A DNA stretch of 64,000 nt from Butyrivibrio sp. (GCA_017615275.1 JAGAAO010000047.1:62001-126000), one strand, 5' to 3'; shown: positions 51,199-60,749, counted from the first letter of the stretch. Made by a program: numbers and translations. The notes: a model not told the origin generated them from the sequence alone.

Positions 51199-52284
51199 AT
51201 GAAAATTAGAAGAGTTACGGGAATTATAGCGATAATCACACTATTGGTATCAGGGTGTGGAAATCATGGGATTGTAATTGATCCGGGGAATGACGCTGTT
51301 ACAACAAATGAAAGTGTTACGGAGTCCACAGTAACAGAAACGGAATCATCGGAGAAAAAAGAAGATGAGGCTAAGGTACCGGATCGGTTTGAGTTCAATC
51401 CTCATGTGTATTCGCCTACACTTGCGCAGGATATATCGCAAGAAAAATGGGATGCATTATATAACTTATGTGATGCGGTAAGAAAAGGTGAATCAACTTT
51501 TGAATGCGCAAATCAAGAAGCTTATGATTTCGCCATCTTGGATACCACGCTTGCAAATTTTTTTCCGGCAGCAAGTATAAGAGTGTCAGGGGAGAGTGAT
51601 GACGGATCGGTTCCTTTTGAAAACGGTGTGGGAAAGATATATTACAAGATGCCTGTCGATGAATTCGTTGCAAGAGAGGCTGAATTCGAGAAACTCATCG
51701 TTGATATTTTAAATAATAATTTGGAGACCGATGATACAGATTTTGAGAAGTGTTTAAAGCTATATCTGTATGTTGCTGAAAATTATGATTATAGCGAGGA
51801 TCAAGATTTTGGTGGCGACGCTGCATTTTATAGAACTTTTATAGATAAAAAAGGTACGTGCGTTGATTTTGCTGCAGTTTACTCATATTTGTTGTTACAG
51901 GTTGGGGTAGATGCGCTTGACATTGGTTGTGATGCACAGGATATGTGTCATGCTTGGACATATGCCGTAGTCGGAGGAAAGGCATATCACATCGATACAA
52001 CATGGGCATTGAAGTCGAACTTTGAAGGTGTTGATGGCATTTATCTTGATTATTTTATGATGAGTGATGAAGGTAGAGTGGATAGTGGTTGTCCGATTGA
52101 TAATCTCACGATGCAACCTCTTCCTCAGTTCTTTGTGTCAAATTCAAAGCTAAAACTTTTAGCTGCAGATGAAACGTATTCATTTCCGTCGTTTTCAATA
52201 TTTGTTTCTTTGGATGAAGAAAACAAGATTGTTCATTATCTTGATATGGATGGCAATCAGTGTGAGATGAAATACGCTGATTAA
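51199..52284 (+). CDS. Lipoprotein with transglutaminase-like (cysteine protease fold) domain
   Basis: A 361-residue surface lipoprotein. The signal peptide ends at lipobox VSGC (Cys20), and a Thr/Glu/Ser-rich linker runs to ~60. The transglutaminase-like core shows all three catalytic residues in order: Cys in KGTCVDFAAVY (~220), His in CHAWTYAVVGG (~250) and Asp in HIDTTWALK (~265). Such domains act as proteases, cross-linking enzymes or peptidoglycan-related enzymes. AAAGGGG precedes the ATG. It follows the broken lipoprotein gene by 20 bases, and that gene may have been its partner. Confidence 0.88.
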   Translation: MKIRRVTGIIAIITLLVSGCGNHGIVIDPGNDAVTTNESVTESTVTETESSEKKEDEAKVPDRFEFNPHVYSPTLAQDISQEKWDALYNLCDAVRKGESTFECANQEAYDFAILDTTLANFFPAASIRVSGESDDGSVPFENGVGKIYYKMPVDEFVAREAEFEKLIVDILNNNLETDDTDFEKCLKLYLYVAENYDYSEDQDFGGDAAFYRTFIDKKGTCVDFAAVYSYLLLQVGVDALDIGCDAQDMCHAWTYAVVGGKAYHIDTTWALKSNFEGVDGIYLDYFMMSDEGRVDSGCPIDNLTMQPLPQFFVSNSKLKLLAADETYSFPSFSIFVSLDEENKIVHYLDMDGNQCEMKYAD

Positions 52285-52300
52285 GCGAAAAAAATTAGTG

Positions 52301-52329
52301 TTGACAAAAAAACATAATAGTTTTAATAT
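52301..52329 (+). promoter_or_regulatory. Promoter of the metal-efflux cassette
   Basis: TTGACA (52301-52306), a 17-base spacer, then TAATAT (52324-52329). The operator at 52331-52356 begins immediately downstream and would cover the transcription start. Confidence 0.78.
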
Positions 52330-52330
52330 C

Positions 52331-52356
52331 AACATATGAACAGTTATTCATATGTT
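52331..52356. promoter_or_regulatory. ArsR/SmtB-type operator
   Basis: AACATATGAA (52331-52340) and TTCATATGTT (52347-52356) are perfect reverse complements six bases apart. The core ATATGAACA-GT-TATTCATAT has the 12-2-12-like form known for SmtB/CadC/ZiaR operators. The repressor is encoded 20 bases downstream. Confidence 0.85.
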
Positions 52357-52375
52357 TAAATGAAAGGAAAAAGAT

Positions 52376-52735
52376 ATGGCAATAAATGATGTAGAACACT
52401 GCGAATTACATGATGTTCATACAGATCTCGTCAAAAGGATTGGAAAACAGATGCCTTCCGAAGACGAGCTCTATGATCTTGCCGAATTGTTTAAGGTCTT
52501 TGGTGATTCTACCAGGATCAAGATCTTATTTGCTCTGTTTGAATCGGAGATGTGTGTTTGCGACATTGCAGAGACTCTTAATATGACGCAGTCCGCCATA
52601 TCTCACCAGCTTAAGATTCTTAAGCAGAGTAAGCTTGTGGGAAACAGGCGAGAGGGCAAATCAATTATCTATTTCCTTGCAGATGATCATGTGAGAACGA
52701 TTATAGATCAGGGAATGAGTCACATCAGTGAATAG
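52376..52735 (+). CDS. ArsR/SmtB-family metal-sensing repressor
   Basis: A 119-residue winged-helix repressor that leaves DNA when it binds metal. MCVCDIAETLNMTQSAISHQLKILKQSKLV is the DNA-binding helix region with the CxC metal site of CadC-type sensors. The C-terminal helix DDHVRTIIDQGMSHI and N-terminal His and Cys residues (HCELHDVHTD) could add ligands for Zn, Cd or Pb. AAAGGAAAAAG precedes the ATG. It sits first in the cassette it should control, with a matching palindrome in its promoter. Confidence 0.94.
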   Translation: MAINDVEHCELHDVHTDLVKRIGKQMPSEDELYDLAELFKVFGDSTRIKILFALFESEMCVCDIAETLNMTQSAISHQLKILKQSKLVGNRREGKSIIYFLADDHVRTIIDQGMSHISE

Positions 52736-52764
52736 TGAAGAACTGATAAGAAAGGATGACGATT

Positions 52765-52980
52765 ATGAAGAAAACATTTAAGTGTGAAGTAGATTGTGCA
52801 AACTGTGCAGCAAAGATGGAGGAAGCAGTTAAGAAGATCGAGGGCGTTGTGAATGCAAGAGTGAATTTCATGACACAGAAGTTTGTTCTTGAGGCTTCGG
52901 ACGATGTATTTGACGATGTTTTATCTCAGGCTGTGAAAGCTTGTAAGAAAGTTGAACCTGATTGCGAGATCGAGATTTAA
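52765..52980 (+). CDS. Stand-alone heavy-metal-associated (HMA) domain protein
   Basis: A 71-residue metal chaperone-like domain. The metal-binding CxxC is in VDCANCAAKMEEAVKKIEGV. It ends with acidic residues (EPDCEIEI) that include a further Cys. The start is ATG 52765, nine bases after AAAGG; ATG 52756 directly abuts that site. In many P1B ATPases this domain is the N-terminal part of the pump. Here it is a separate protein encoded 45 bases before a pump that lacks it, so it probably delivers or gates metal for that pump. Confidence 0.92.
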   Translation: MKKTFKCEVDCANCAAKMEEAVKKIEGVVNARVNFMTQKFVLEASDDVFDDVLSQAVKACKKVEPDCEIEI

Positions 52981-53025
52981 TCCTAAAGAGTCGTAAGTGA
53001 TTCTTTGTTCTCGGAAAGAAGTGTA

Positions 53026-54936
53026 ATGATGACTAAGAAGCAAAAGAAAACAAGAAACAGAATTTTGGTTGTGCTCAGTATATTCTTTGTACTGATAGCA
53101 TTGGAAAAAATGGGAGCGTTGGAAGAATTGCCTGTTTTGGCAAAGTTTCTTATATTCCTGGTTCCATACATTATAATCGGATATGACGTTATCAAGAAGG
53201 CTGCAATCAATATAAGCCACGGACAGGTTTTTGATGAGAACTTCCTTATGATGATCGCTACTTTCGGAGCGTTTGCGATAGGGGAATATCCCGAAGCTCT
53301 TGCGGTAATGCTTTTTTACCAGATAGGTGAATTGTTCCAGAGCTACGCTGTTGGTAAATCGCGTCAGTCCATTACGGAGATGATGAGCATTGCTCCCGAA
53401 ATCGCAAATGTTGTCGGTGAAAACGGAGAAGTAAACGAAGTTGATCCTTATGAGGTCAATATCGGGGACATACTTCTTGTAAGAGCGGGTGAAAAGATTC
53501 CTGTGGACGGAGTTGTTGTTGAAGGTGAGTCATTTATCGATACGGCGGCGCTTACAGGAGAATCAGTTCCCAGAAGAGCCGGTGAAGGCGATGATGTGAT
53601 AAGCGGATGCGTAAACGGCGAGGGAATTCTTAAGATCAAGGCTGTCAAAGCTTATGAAGATTCCACGGTTTCAAGAATCCTTGAACTTGTCGAGAATGCA
53701 AGCGACAAGAAGTCCAGGATGGAGAACTTTATCACAAGATTTGCGAGATATTACACTCCCGTTGTTACGGTCGGAGCAGTACTTCTTGCGATTGTTCCGC
53801 CGATTCTTGGGATTCTTGCTCTTTCCGACAGTATAAAGAGGGCTTGTATTTTTCTTATTGTTTCTTGCCCATGTGCACTTGTGATATCGGTTCCTCTGGG
53901 ATTCTTTGGTGGAATCGGTGCTTCGTCCAAAATCGGAGTGCTTATAAAGGGAAGTAACTTTCTTGAAGCTGCGTCCAAGATAAAGACTGTTGTCTTTGAT
54001 AAGACAGGTACTCTTACAAAGGGCGAGTTCAAAGTTACAGATGTTGTTCCTTGTGATGAAAAAGATATTTCAAAAGATGAGCTTCTCGAAATGGCTGCAT
54101 CAGGTGAAGCTTTTTCCAATCATCCGATAGCAAGATCGGTATTTGCGGCATTTATAGAGGCGTCAGAAAAATCTGATATCGATAGAAGCTGTATAAGTGA
54201 GGCTGATACCAAAGAGGCATCCGGAAGGGGAATTGAGACCGTATATATCGGTAAAAAACTTCTTCTTGGTAATGCGAAACTTATGACTGAGAATGGTGTA
54301 GAGTCGTTTGCTGAAGCGAACAATACATCCGGTACCATAGTATATGTTGCATATGACGGTGCATACAAGGGATATGTTGTTATATCGGATGTTATTAAGG
54401 ATGAGGCGAAAGAGGCAATATCGCTCATCAAAAAGGTTGGTGCAAATAAGACTGTAATGCTCACAGGCGACAGGAAAGATGTTGCCGAGGATGTTGCAAA
54501 GCAGATAGGTATAGATGAAGTGATCCCGCAGCTTCTTCCCGCCGATAAAGTGGCACGGGTTGAAAAAATGCTTTCATCAGAGGATAATGATAGTAAGCTT
54601 GCTTTTGTTGGCGATGGTATTAACGACGCACCGGTTCTCATGAGAGCCGATGTCGGAATAGCCATGGGATCGCTTGGAAGCGACGCAGCTATTGAAGCTG
54701 CGGATATCGTTATCATGGATGATGATATAACCAAGATCTCTTCGGTTATTAAGATCGCCCGCAAGACTATTGGGATCGTAAAAGAAAATATAGTTTTTGC
54801 GCTTTCTGTAAAGGTGATCATTTTGATTTTGGGAGCACTTGGTCTGACGACAATGTGGCTTGCGGTGTTTGGTGACGTCGGAGTTGCCGTGATCGCAATA
54901 TTAAACTCCATGAGAGCGCTTAAAACTACGAGATAA
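53026..54936 (+). CDS. Zn/Cd/Pb-type P1B heavy-metal ATPase without N-terminal HMA domain
   Basis: A membrane pump exporting divalent soft metals. It has 636 residues. Phosphatase loop TGESVPR; membrane metal site SCPCALV (the Zn/Cd/Pb class); phosphorylation site DKTGTLTKG; HP motif SNHPIA; hinge GDGINDAPVL. A conserved Asp in the last membrane helix (FGDVGVAVIAILNSMRAL) also fits the ZntA/CadA class rather than copper. The start was set at ATG 53026 (GGAAAG seven bases upstream); ATG 53029 is equally possible. It is controlled by the ArsR gene ahead of it. The symbol is uncertain (cadA or zntA). Confidence 0.94.
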   Translation: MMTKKQKKTRNRILVVLSIFFVLIALEKMGALEELPVLAKFLIFLVPYIIIGYDVIKKAAINISHGQVFDENFLMMIATFGAFAIGEYPEALAVMLFYQIGELFQSYAVGKSRQSITEMMSIAPEIANVVGENGEVNEVDPYEVNIGDILLVRAGEKIPVDGVVVEGESFIDTAALTGESVPRRAGEGDDVISGCVNGEGILKIKAVKAYEDSTVSRILELVENASDKKSRMENFITRFARYYTPVVTVGAVLLAIVPPILGILALSDSIKRACIFLIVSCPCALVISVPLGFFGGIGASSKIGVLIKGSNFLEAASKIKTVVFDKTGTLTKGEFKVTDVVPCDEKDISKDELLEMAASGEAFSNHPIARSVFAAFIEASEKSDIDRSCISEADTKEASGRGIETVYIGKKLLLGNAKLMTENGVESFAEANNTSGTIVYVAYDGAYKGYVVISDVIKDEAKEAISLIKKVGANKTVMLTGDRKDVAEDVAKQIGIDEVIPQLLPADKVARVEKMLSSEDNDSKLAFVGDGINDAPVLMRADVGIAMGSLGSDAAIEAADIVIMDDDITKISSVIKIARKTIGIVKENIVFALSVKVIILILGALGLTTMWLAVFGDVGVAVIAILNSMRALKTTR

Positions 54937-54968
54937 TCGATCCGTGCTCATACGGAGGAAACAGAATA

Positions 54969-56900
54969 ATGGCAAATGCTGGACTTGACATAGGAGAGCT
55001 TCTTTTAAAGATTGCCACCGGGGAAACCGGTGAGATCAGCAAGGTTGATTATGTTGCGCAAAAACCGCAGTTTAATCCGACTTATGCAAGCGGTGAGAAA
55101 CCTCTTGAGAGGTGCTCGCCTGAAGCGCAGGGCGTCAGTTCTGCATTTTTTACGTCTTTAATAAGAGATTTGTCGGAAAACAAAGAATGCAGAATGCACA
55201 AATTCATGGCGCTTCGAAACGGAAACGTCATCTGTGAGTGCGGATTTGAACCGTATTCTGTTGATTATTGGCATGTCTCTTATTCTATGTGTAAGAGCAT
55301 TGTTTCTATGGCGATAGGAATCCTTATTCATGAGAGGAGACTTTCGCTGGAGGATACGCTCGACAATATTTTCAAAGAATATCTTGGAATCTTTAAATTT
55401 CACAGAAAAACAATAACGGTAAAAAATCTGCTCGATATGACCAGCGGATGCGAATTCAACGAGGCGGGAGCCATAAGCGGAAATGACTGGAGAAAGGGCT
55501 TTCTTGAAGCCGGAACCAAATTCGAACCCGGAACACAGTTTGAGTACAACAGTATGAATACCTATATGCTCTCTGCGATAGTGACTGAGATTACGGGAAT
55601 GTCTCTGTTTGAATTCTGCAAAAAGAGACTTTTTGACCCGATGGGCATAAAGAGAGTATTCTGGGAAAGCTGTCCTCAGAATATCACAAAGGGCGGCTGG
55701 GGACTCTTTATCAGAACGGAAGATATGGCTAAGCTCGGTCAGCTTTATCTCAACGACGGCAAGTGGAACGGCGTGCAGCTGGTTCCCATGAAATGGGTAA
55801 AAGAGTCCACGACACCGTTTGTTGAAACAGGACGTGAAGACAGCACACACTACGGCTATCAGATCTGGATAAATAATGACAGACCCGGCTCTTATGCGTT
55901 TAACGGAATGCTTGGGCAAAATGTCTTTGTCTATCCCGATATAGATATGGTTGTTGTGACAAACGCAGGAAACAGCGATCTTTTTCAGACATCCCGAATG
56001 GCTGTAACAATAAGAGATGCCATGAAGAATCTGGAAGTTTCGATTGATGAACCTCTTAGCGAAGATTTTGCCGAGTTGTCTAAGTTAAAGGCTTTATGCA
56101 AGTCTGTAAGCGGAAGAACTGTCGATTATCCCGCTATAGTAAGTGGAGGATGGAAGAACAGATCTGTCAAGATGACTGAGGGAAGAGCCTGCAAGAAAAA
56201 CGCTGTGTACAAAAGCAGAAGGGGCGATTTTAAGAAAGCGCTCTATTACTACAATACCAGAGATGAGAACCTTCTTGCCTCAAAGTGGCTTAAGAAGATA
56301 AACGGAAAGGTTTATGAATTTGAGAGCTCGAAAGTCGGAATCTTTCCCATAATGATGCAGATAGTGCACAATAACTTTACCGACGGCATCAAGAAGATAG
56401 GATTCAGGTTTGGAGAGAATGAATCTTTTTACATTGATATTTATGAAGGAGAGGTTGTATATCCTTTAAAGTGCGGATTTGGCGGCAAAAAGCATGTCAT
56501 TGATATAAATATGCACGGTGAGATCTACAAGGTCTGTGTGGAGACGTCCTGTAAGACTGATGAGTACAACAGATTCGTTTTGAAGAACGAGATCTTTTTC
56601 CTTGAGGAAGTATGCAGCAGGACAATGAATATCTATTTTGACGATGATGCTTCGGACAGGGAAGACGGAAAGGGAACGTTTATCTATCCTTCAGTGCCCA
56701 AAGGTCTGGAAGTAAGATTTTTCGAGACTCCGGGCTGTGATATGCTTGTAAGTTCGATGAAGAATATAGCGCCGGAGGGACTTGGAGGACTGCAGGGAAT
56801 TATATTCGGAAAGATAATAAAAGGCGGAATAAAAGGCCTTTTTGAAGAAACGATAAAAAACGTGATCCAGCCCAAAGTCAGAGGGGTATTGTCTGAATGA
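54969..56900 (+). CDS. Serine hydrolase of the beta-lactamase/PBP4* family with C-terminal extension
   Basis: A 643-residue protein without signal peptide. Residues ~45-370 form a class C beta-lactamase-like domain. The nucleophile Ser is in YSMCKS (SxxK, about residue 106), the YxN-type motif is EYNSMNTYML, and HYGYQIWIN is in the third-motif position. Relatives include esterases and D-aminopeptidases; antibiotic resistance should not be assumed. The last ~260 residues are beta-rich (GVFPIMMQIVH-like and CRTMNIYFDDD blocks) and resemble nothing I can name. CGGAGG precedes the ATG. It follows the metal pump by 32 bases. Confidence 0.88.
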   Translation: MANAGLDIGELLLKIATGETGEISKVDYVAQKPQFNPTYASGEKPLERCSPEAQGVSSAFFTSLIRDLSENKECRMHKFMALRNGNVICECGFEPYSVDYWHVSYSMCKSIVSMAIGILIHERRLSLEDTLDNIFKEYLGIFKFHRKTITVKNLLDMTSGCEFNEAGAISGNDWRKGFLEAGTKFEPGTQFEYNSMNTYMLSAIVTEITGMSLFEFCKKRLFDPMGIKRVFWESCPQNITKGGWGLFIRTEDMAKLGQLYLNDGKWNGVQLVPMKWVKESTTPFVETGREDSTHYGYQIWINNDRPGSYAFNGMLGQNVFVYPDIDMVVVTNAGNSDLFQTSRMAVTIRDAMKNLEVSIDEPLSEDFAELSKLKALCKSVSGRTVDYPAIVSGGWKNRSVKMTEGRACKKNAVYKSRRGDFKKALYYYNTRDENLLASKWLKKINGKVYEFESSKVGIFPIMMQIVHNNFTDGIKKIGFRFGENESFYIDIYEGEVVYPLKCGFGGKKHVIDINMHGEIYKVCVETSCKTDEYNRFVLKNEIFFLEEVCSRTMNIYFDDDASDREDGKGTFIYPSVPKGLEVRFFETPGCDMLVSSMKNIAPEGLGGLQGIIFGKIIKGGIKGLFEETIKNVIQPKVRGVLSE

Positions 56901-56947
56901 CAATTATGGTAAAATAGGTAAATCATTGAGTAAAAGGTGAGGTGCAT

Positions 56948-57784
56948 ATGGCAAACAAATTATACGAAAAGCTTTCAAATTGTGTGGAGGCTGTCAGAAG
57001 TAAGACTGATTTTGTTCCCGATGTGGCGCTTGTCCTTGGATCGGGGCTTGGAAACTATGCGGAAAACATCAAAGTGACCGCAGAGATAGAATATAAAGAT
57101 ATCCCGGGATTTCCTGTATCAACGGTTCCCGGACACGCAGGAAAATTCATATTCGGATATGTGGGTGACACAAAGGTTGTCTGCATGAAAGGAAGAGTTC
57201 ATTTCTACGAAGGATATGATATCAGCGACGTGGTGCTTCCCGTAAGACTTATGGGAATGCTTGGTGCGAAGATTCTCTTTTTGACAAATGCTTCGGGAGG
57301 ACTTGGCGAGGGATTCGGTGCAGGCGATCTCATGCTTATTACGGATCACATTTCATGTTTTGCGCCAAACCCGCTTATTGGTGCAAATATCGATGAACTT
57401 GGTCCGAGATTCCCCGATATGAGTGAGGTTTATAAGAAAGATCTTCAGGATATTATAAAAGAGACTGCAAAAGAGAACGGAATAGAACTTAAAGAGGGCG
57501 TATATTGCCAGATTACGGGACCATCGTTTGAATCGCCCGCAGAGATCAGGATGCTTGGCAAGCTTGGAGTTTCTGCTGTCGGAATGAGTACGGTGAACGA
57601 AGCAATCGCTGCAAATCATATGGGGCTTAAGATCTGCGGAGTTTCCTGTATCTGTAATCTTGCTTCGGGACTTTCCGAGAATCCTTTATCACACGAGGAA
57701 GTTCAGGAAGCAGCGGACAAAGCGGCTCCTCTTTTCACAAAGCTGGTTACGGAATCAATCAAAAAATTTAGCAAAGGACTATAA
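56948..57784 (+). CDS. punA: Purine nucleoside phosphorylase
   Basis: Phosphorolyses inosine and guanosine to base plus ribose-1-phosphate. It has 278 residues of the trimeric PNP-II/MTAP family. LVLGSGLGNY (phosphate loop), VPGHAGKF, GRVHFYEGY, LTNASGGLG, and CQITGPSFESPAEIR with VGMSTVNEA are diagnostic. I prefer ATG 56948, five bases after GAGG; GTG 56942 overlaps that site. It complements the pyrimidine salvage genes at 25-31 kb. Confidence 0.95.
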   Translation: MANKLYEKLSNCVEAVRSKTDFVPDVALVLGSGLGNYAENIKVTAEIEYKDIPGFPVSTVPGHAGKFIFGYVGDTKVVCMKGRVHFYEGYDISDVVLPVRLMGMLGAKILFLTNASGGLGEGFGAGDLMLITDHISCFAPNPLIGANIDELGPRFPDMSEVYKKDLQDIIKETAKENGIELKEGVYCQITGPSFESPAEIRMLGKLGVSAVGMSTVNEAIAANHMGLKICGVSCICNLASGLSENPLSHEEVQEAADKAAPLFTKLVTESIKKFSKGL

Positions 57785-57790
57785 CATTAA

Positions 57791-59461
57791 ATGGGAGCAA
57801 TTTATATAATAGGCGCTTTGATGGCGTTTGTTCTCGGTGCATATATTCTGGGTGTCAGAGATGCCAGAAATGCGGAAAAGAGACTTATCGCAGCGCTTAA
57901 AAAGAATTGGGGGAATTCGCCCAAAAGAGAATACAAAGCCGATGATCTGGATCATTTAAAGGGGTATTACGATAATCACAGAGAGGGCTTTCAGATTGAC
58001 GATACTTCTTGGAACGATCTTAATATGGACGGTGTCTTTTCGAGGATGAATTATTGCCTGAGTGCGACCGGTGAAGAGTATCTTTATTACATGCTCAGAA
58101 CACCGAAGCAGGACAATGATTTTGAAGAAGCTGAGAAAAAGATACGTTTCTTTTCAGAAAATAATGAGGCGAGGATCAAGAGCCAGGTTACATTTGGCAA
58201 GATAGGAAGAGGTTCGCGCTTTTCTGTATATGATTATCTGCAGCTTCTTGAAGGTGTGCAGGATACGAGTAATGCAAAACATTATGCGATGCTTGCGGCA
58301 ATGGCAGTTTCGCTTGTGTTGTGCTTTGTAAGTTTCGGACTTGGACTTGCCTTATTTATCTGTCTGGCATGTGCAAACATAATCATGTACTTTTCGCTCA
58401 AAGGTAAGATAGATCCTTATATTTCTACCTATGCGTATGTCTTAAAAATGCTTTCCGCAACAAAGTATTTTAATGATACAAAGTATCCTGAAATAAGCGA
58501 TGACATCAAGGAAATGGAAGAATCCTGCAAGAGGCTTAAGAGTTTTTCAAGCGGCTCTGGAATCGTGATGTCTACAAGCGGAATGAGTTCGGGAAATCCG
58601 GGAGAGCTAATTATTGATTATGTACGTATTTTGACACATCTTGATATTATCAAGTTCAACAAGATGTACAGAGAGCTCATGGATAAAAGAGCCGATCTCG
58701 ACAATATAATCACGGTTATGGGAAGGCTTGAAGCTTATATTTCAATCGCCTGCTACAGAGAGTCGGTAAAGAACAACTACTGTATACCTGAGTTTTCGGG
58801 AAAAGGTATAGAAGCTGATGATATGCTTCATCCTCTTATAGAAAATGCTGTCGCAAACAGTATTCACGCAAAGAACGGAGTTCTTCTTACCGGTTCGAAT
58901 GCATCAGGTAAGTCTACATTCCTTAAGATGGTAGGAATAAATGCGGTTCTTGCGCAGTCAGTTCACACTGTACTTGCAAAGAGTTACAAGGCGCCGCTTT
59001 TTAGAGTGTATTCTTCAATGGCGCTTAAGGATGACATCTACGAGGGAGACAGTTATTACATCGTTGAAATTAAGTCTATGAAGAGAATCATAGATGCGGC
59101 GGCAAATGAGGGCAATCCTGTTCTTTGTTTTGTTGATGAGGTTCTCAGAGGAACCAATACTATCGAGAGAATTGCTGCTTCAACTGAGATGCTCAAGTAT
59201 CTGACAAAGGCAGGAGTAAACTGCTTTGCGGCTACTCATGATATTGAGCTTACGGTTCTGCTTAAAGGTTTGTATGATTTCTATCACTTTGAGGGTGATG
59301 TTTCAGACAACGATGTTCATTTTGATTACAAGATAAAAGAGGGGCCTGCCACAAACAGGAACGCTATTAAACTTCTCAGTGTTCTTGGATATGACAATAA
59401 CCTCGTTGATGATGCGCAGAAGCTTGCGGATAAATTTTTGACGACCGGAGTGTGGGAATAA
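57791..59461 (+). CDS. Membrane-anchored MutS-like ATPase
   Basis: A 556-residue protein with the MutS ATPase domain but no mismatch-recognition or connector domains. One membrane segment lies at ~3-20 and two more at ~175-215 ([32 protein letters not shown]), which is unusual for MutS. Walker [10 protein letters not shown] is near residue 370 and Walker [13 protein letters not shown] near 450; ATHDIEL follows. The core and lever region (~40-360) is recognisably MutS-like. It is not expected to do classical mismatch repair; the family has no settled function. It starts six bases after punA, and rnhA follows after one base. Confidence 0.87.
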   Translation: MGAIYIIGALMAFVLGAYILGVRDARNAEKRLIAALKKNWGNSPKREYKADDLDHLKGYYDNHREGFQIDDTSWNDLNMDGVFSRMNYCLSATGEEYLYYMLRTPKQDNDFEEAEKKIRFFSENNEARIKSQVTFGKIGRGSRFSVYDYLQLLEGVQDTSNAKHYAMLAAMAVSLVLCFVSFGLGLALFICLACANIIMYFSLKGKIDPYISTYAYVLKMLSATKYFNDTKYPEISDDIKEMEESCKRLKSFSSGSGIVMSTSGMSSGNPGELIIDYVRILTHLDIIKFNKMYRELMDKRADLDNIITVMGRLEAYISIACYRESVKNNYCIPEFSGKGIEADDMLHPLIENAVANSIHAKNGVLLTGSNASGKSTFLKMVGINAVLAQSVHTVLAKSYKAPLFRVYSSMALKDDIYEGDSYYIVEIKSMKRIIDAAANEGNPVLCFVDEVLRGTNTIERIAASTEMLKYLTKAGVNCFAATHDIELTVLLKGLYDFYHFEGDVSDNDVHFDYKIKEGPATNRNAIKLLSVLGYDNNLVDDAQKLADKFLTTGVWE

Positions 59462-59462
59462 T

Positions 59463-59951
59463 ATGGTGGTAGAGATATATTCAGACGGTGCTGCAAGAGG
59501 AAACCCGGACGGACCGGGAGGATACGGAACGGTACTCAGATATGTGGATGCCAAGGGCGAAGTTCATGAGAAAGAACTCAGCGCCGGCTATGATAAGACG
59601 ACAAATAACAGAATGGAACTTATGGGAGCTATTGTTGGGCTTGAGTGCCTCAACAGACCATGTGAAGTTCAGATGTATTCCGATTCTCAATATGTGATCA
59701 AGGCGTTTAACGACAAGTGGATAGACGGCTGGATCAAGAGAGGTTGGAAAACCGCAGGAAAGCAGCCTGTAAAAAATGTAGAACTTTGGAAGCGACTTCT
59801 TGAAGCGGCATCGCCTCATAAGATCACATGGAACTGGGTTAAGGGACATGCGGGACATCCTGAAAACGAGAGGTGTGACGTGCTTGCAACAACCGCGGCA
59901 GACGACGATCCGGCTACTTTATTACACGACGACGGCGGAGATCTCAGATGA
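59463..59951 (+). CDS. rnhA: Ribonuclease HI
   Basis: Degrades RNA in RNA-DNA hybrids. It has 162 residues. All catalytic acids are visible: Asp8 in [17 protein letters not shown], Glu in NRMELMGAI, Asp in YSDSQYV and Asp in NERCDVLA, with the His loop in [10 protein letters not shown]. The tail is slightly longer than in E. coli. It overlaps the phosphoesterase gene by four bases. RNase HII is encoded at 34373, so the cell has both types. Confidence 0.96.
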   Translation: MVVEIYSDGAARGNPDGPGGYGTVLRYVDAKGEVHEKELSAGYDKTTNNRMELMGAIVGLECLNRPCEVQMYSDSQYVIKAFNDKWIDGWIKRGWKTAGKQPVKNVELWKRLLEAASPHKITWNWVKGHAGHPENERCDVLATTAADDDPATLLHDDGGDLR

Positions 59952-60568
59952 TTTATTATATTGCTGACTGTCATTTTTTTCATAATGCTCTTAATGACAA
60001 GATGGACAAACGAGGCTTTAAGAGCTGCGAAGAAATGAATGAATACATGATAGAAAGATGGAACAACAAGGTCACAAATGCAGATACTGTTGTGATCTTG
60101 GGGGATCTTTCGCTTGGATCCGTTGAGGAAACCAACGATCTTATTCACAGGTTGAAAGGCAAGCTCTGTCTTATAACCGGAAATCACGACAAATATGTAA
60201 AATCTTCAAATTTCGACAGGGATCGATTTGAATGGATCGATAATTACAGGCAGATCACTGATTCACAGAAAAAGGTAATCTGCAGTCATTATCCGATCCC
60301 TTTTTATGATGGGCAATATAGGAAAAAACATAACGGAGAGCCCAAGACTTACATGCTCTACGGACATGTGCATGAAACCAGAGATGAAGTTCTTATGAAG
60401 AAGATCATTGAACTTATACAGAGCACAACATATCATCCGATAGGAAGTGAGGATGAGTGTAAGATACCATGCAATATGATCAACTGTTTTTGTATGCGTT
60501 CGGATTATGAACCGCTCACGCTCAGTGAGTGGATAAAACTGCAAGCGGATTTGGAATATTGTATCTAA
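59948..60568 (+). CDS. Calcineurin-like metallophosphoesterase
   Basis: A 206-residue phosphoesterase. The five metal motifs are in order: DCHFFH, GDLSLG, GNHD, CSHYPI and YGHVH. This compact type is common in phages and in chromosomal gene sets with unknown substrates (phosphodiesters or nucleotides). It is soluble with no signal peptide. ATGA overlap with rnhA indicates coupling, so a nucleic acid or nucleotide substrate is plausible, though this is inferred only from context. Confidence 0.92.
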   Translation: MIYYIADCHFFHNALNDKMDKRGFKSCEEMNEYMIERWNNKVTNADTVVILGDLSLGSVEETNDLIHRLKGKLCLITGNHDKYVKSSNFDRDRFEWIDNYRQITDSQKKVICSHYPIPFYDGQYRKKHNGEPKTYMLYGHVHETRDEVLMKKIIELIQSTTYHPIGSEDECKIPCNMINCFCMRSDYEPLTLSEWIKLQADLEYCI

Positions 60569-60610
60569 TGCAACGTTTTTCAGAAAACACTTGATTAATT
60601 TTAGCCTCTT

Positions 60611-60638
60611 ATGTTAATATGTTAATACGATGTTAATA
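60611..60638 (+). repeat. Three direct ATGTTAATA repeats upstream of the RHS gene
   Basis: ATGTTAAT(A) at 60611, 60619-60627 and 60630-60638, steps of 8 and 11 bases, in the 181-base gap between the phosphoesterase and RHS genes. This is possibly a regulator binding array. The rest of the gap is AT-rich, with no clear terminator. Confidence 0.55.
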
Positions 60639-60749
60639 CTGATACGTCGTTCAATATACGGTGTACAGTGCATTTGTATCTGGGGAGAGTATAAATGCTA
60701 TATATCATTTAACAATTAACTGTTTTGCAATGAAAAAAGAGGTAACTAT

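Noticed and set aside
54120-54911. 263-codon frame antisense to the metal ATPase
   Set aside because: Ser/Ile/Thr-rich mirror of the pump's coding bias; no start signals.
54969-56900. Calling the serine hydrolase a beta-lactamase resistance gene
   Set aside because: No signal peptide, non-canonical second and third motifs, long extension; more like an esterase or peptidase.
60575-60588. GTTTT-TCAG-AAAAC hairpin after the phosphoesterase gene
   Set aside because: Stem is five pairs, nearly all A-T, and lacks a following T-run; not a credible terminator.
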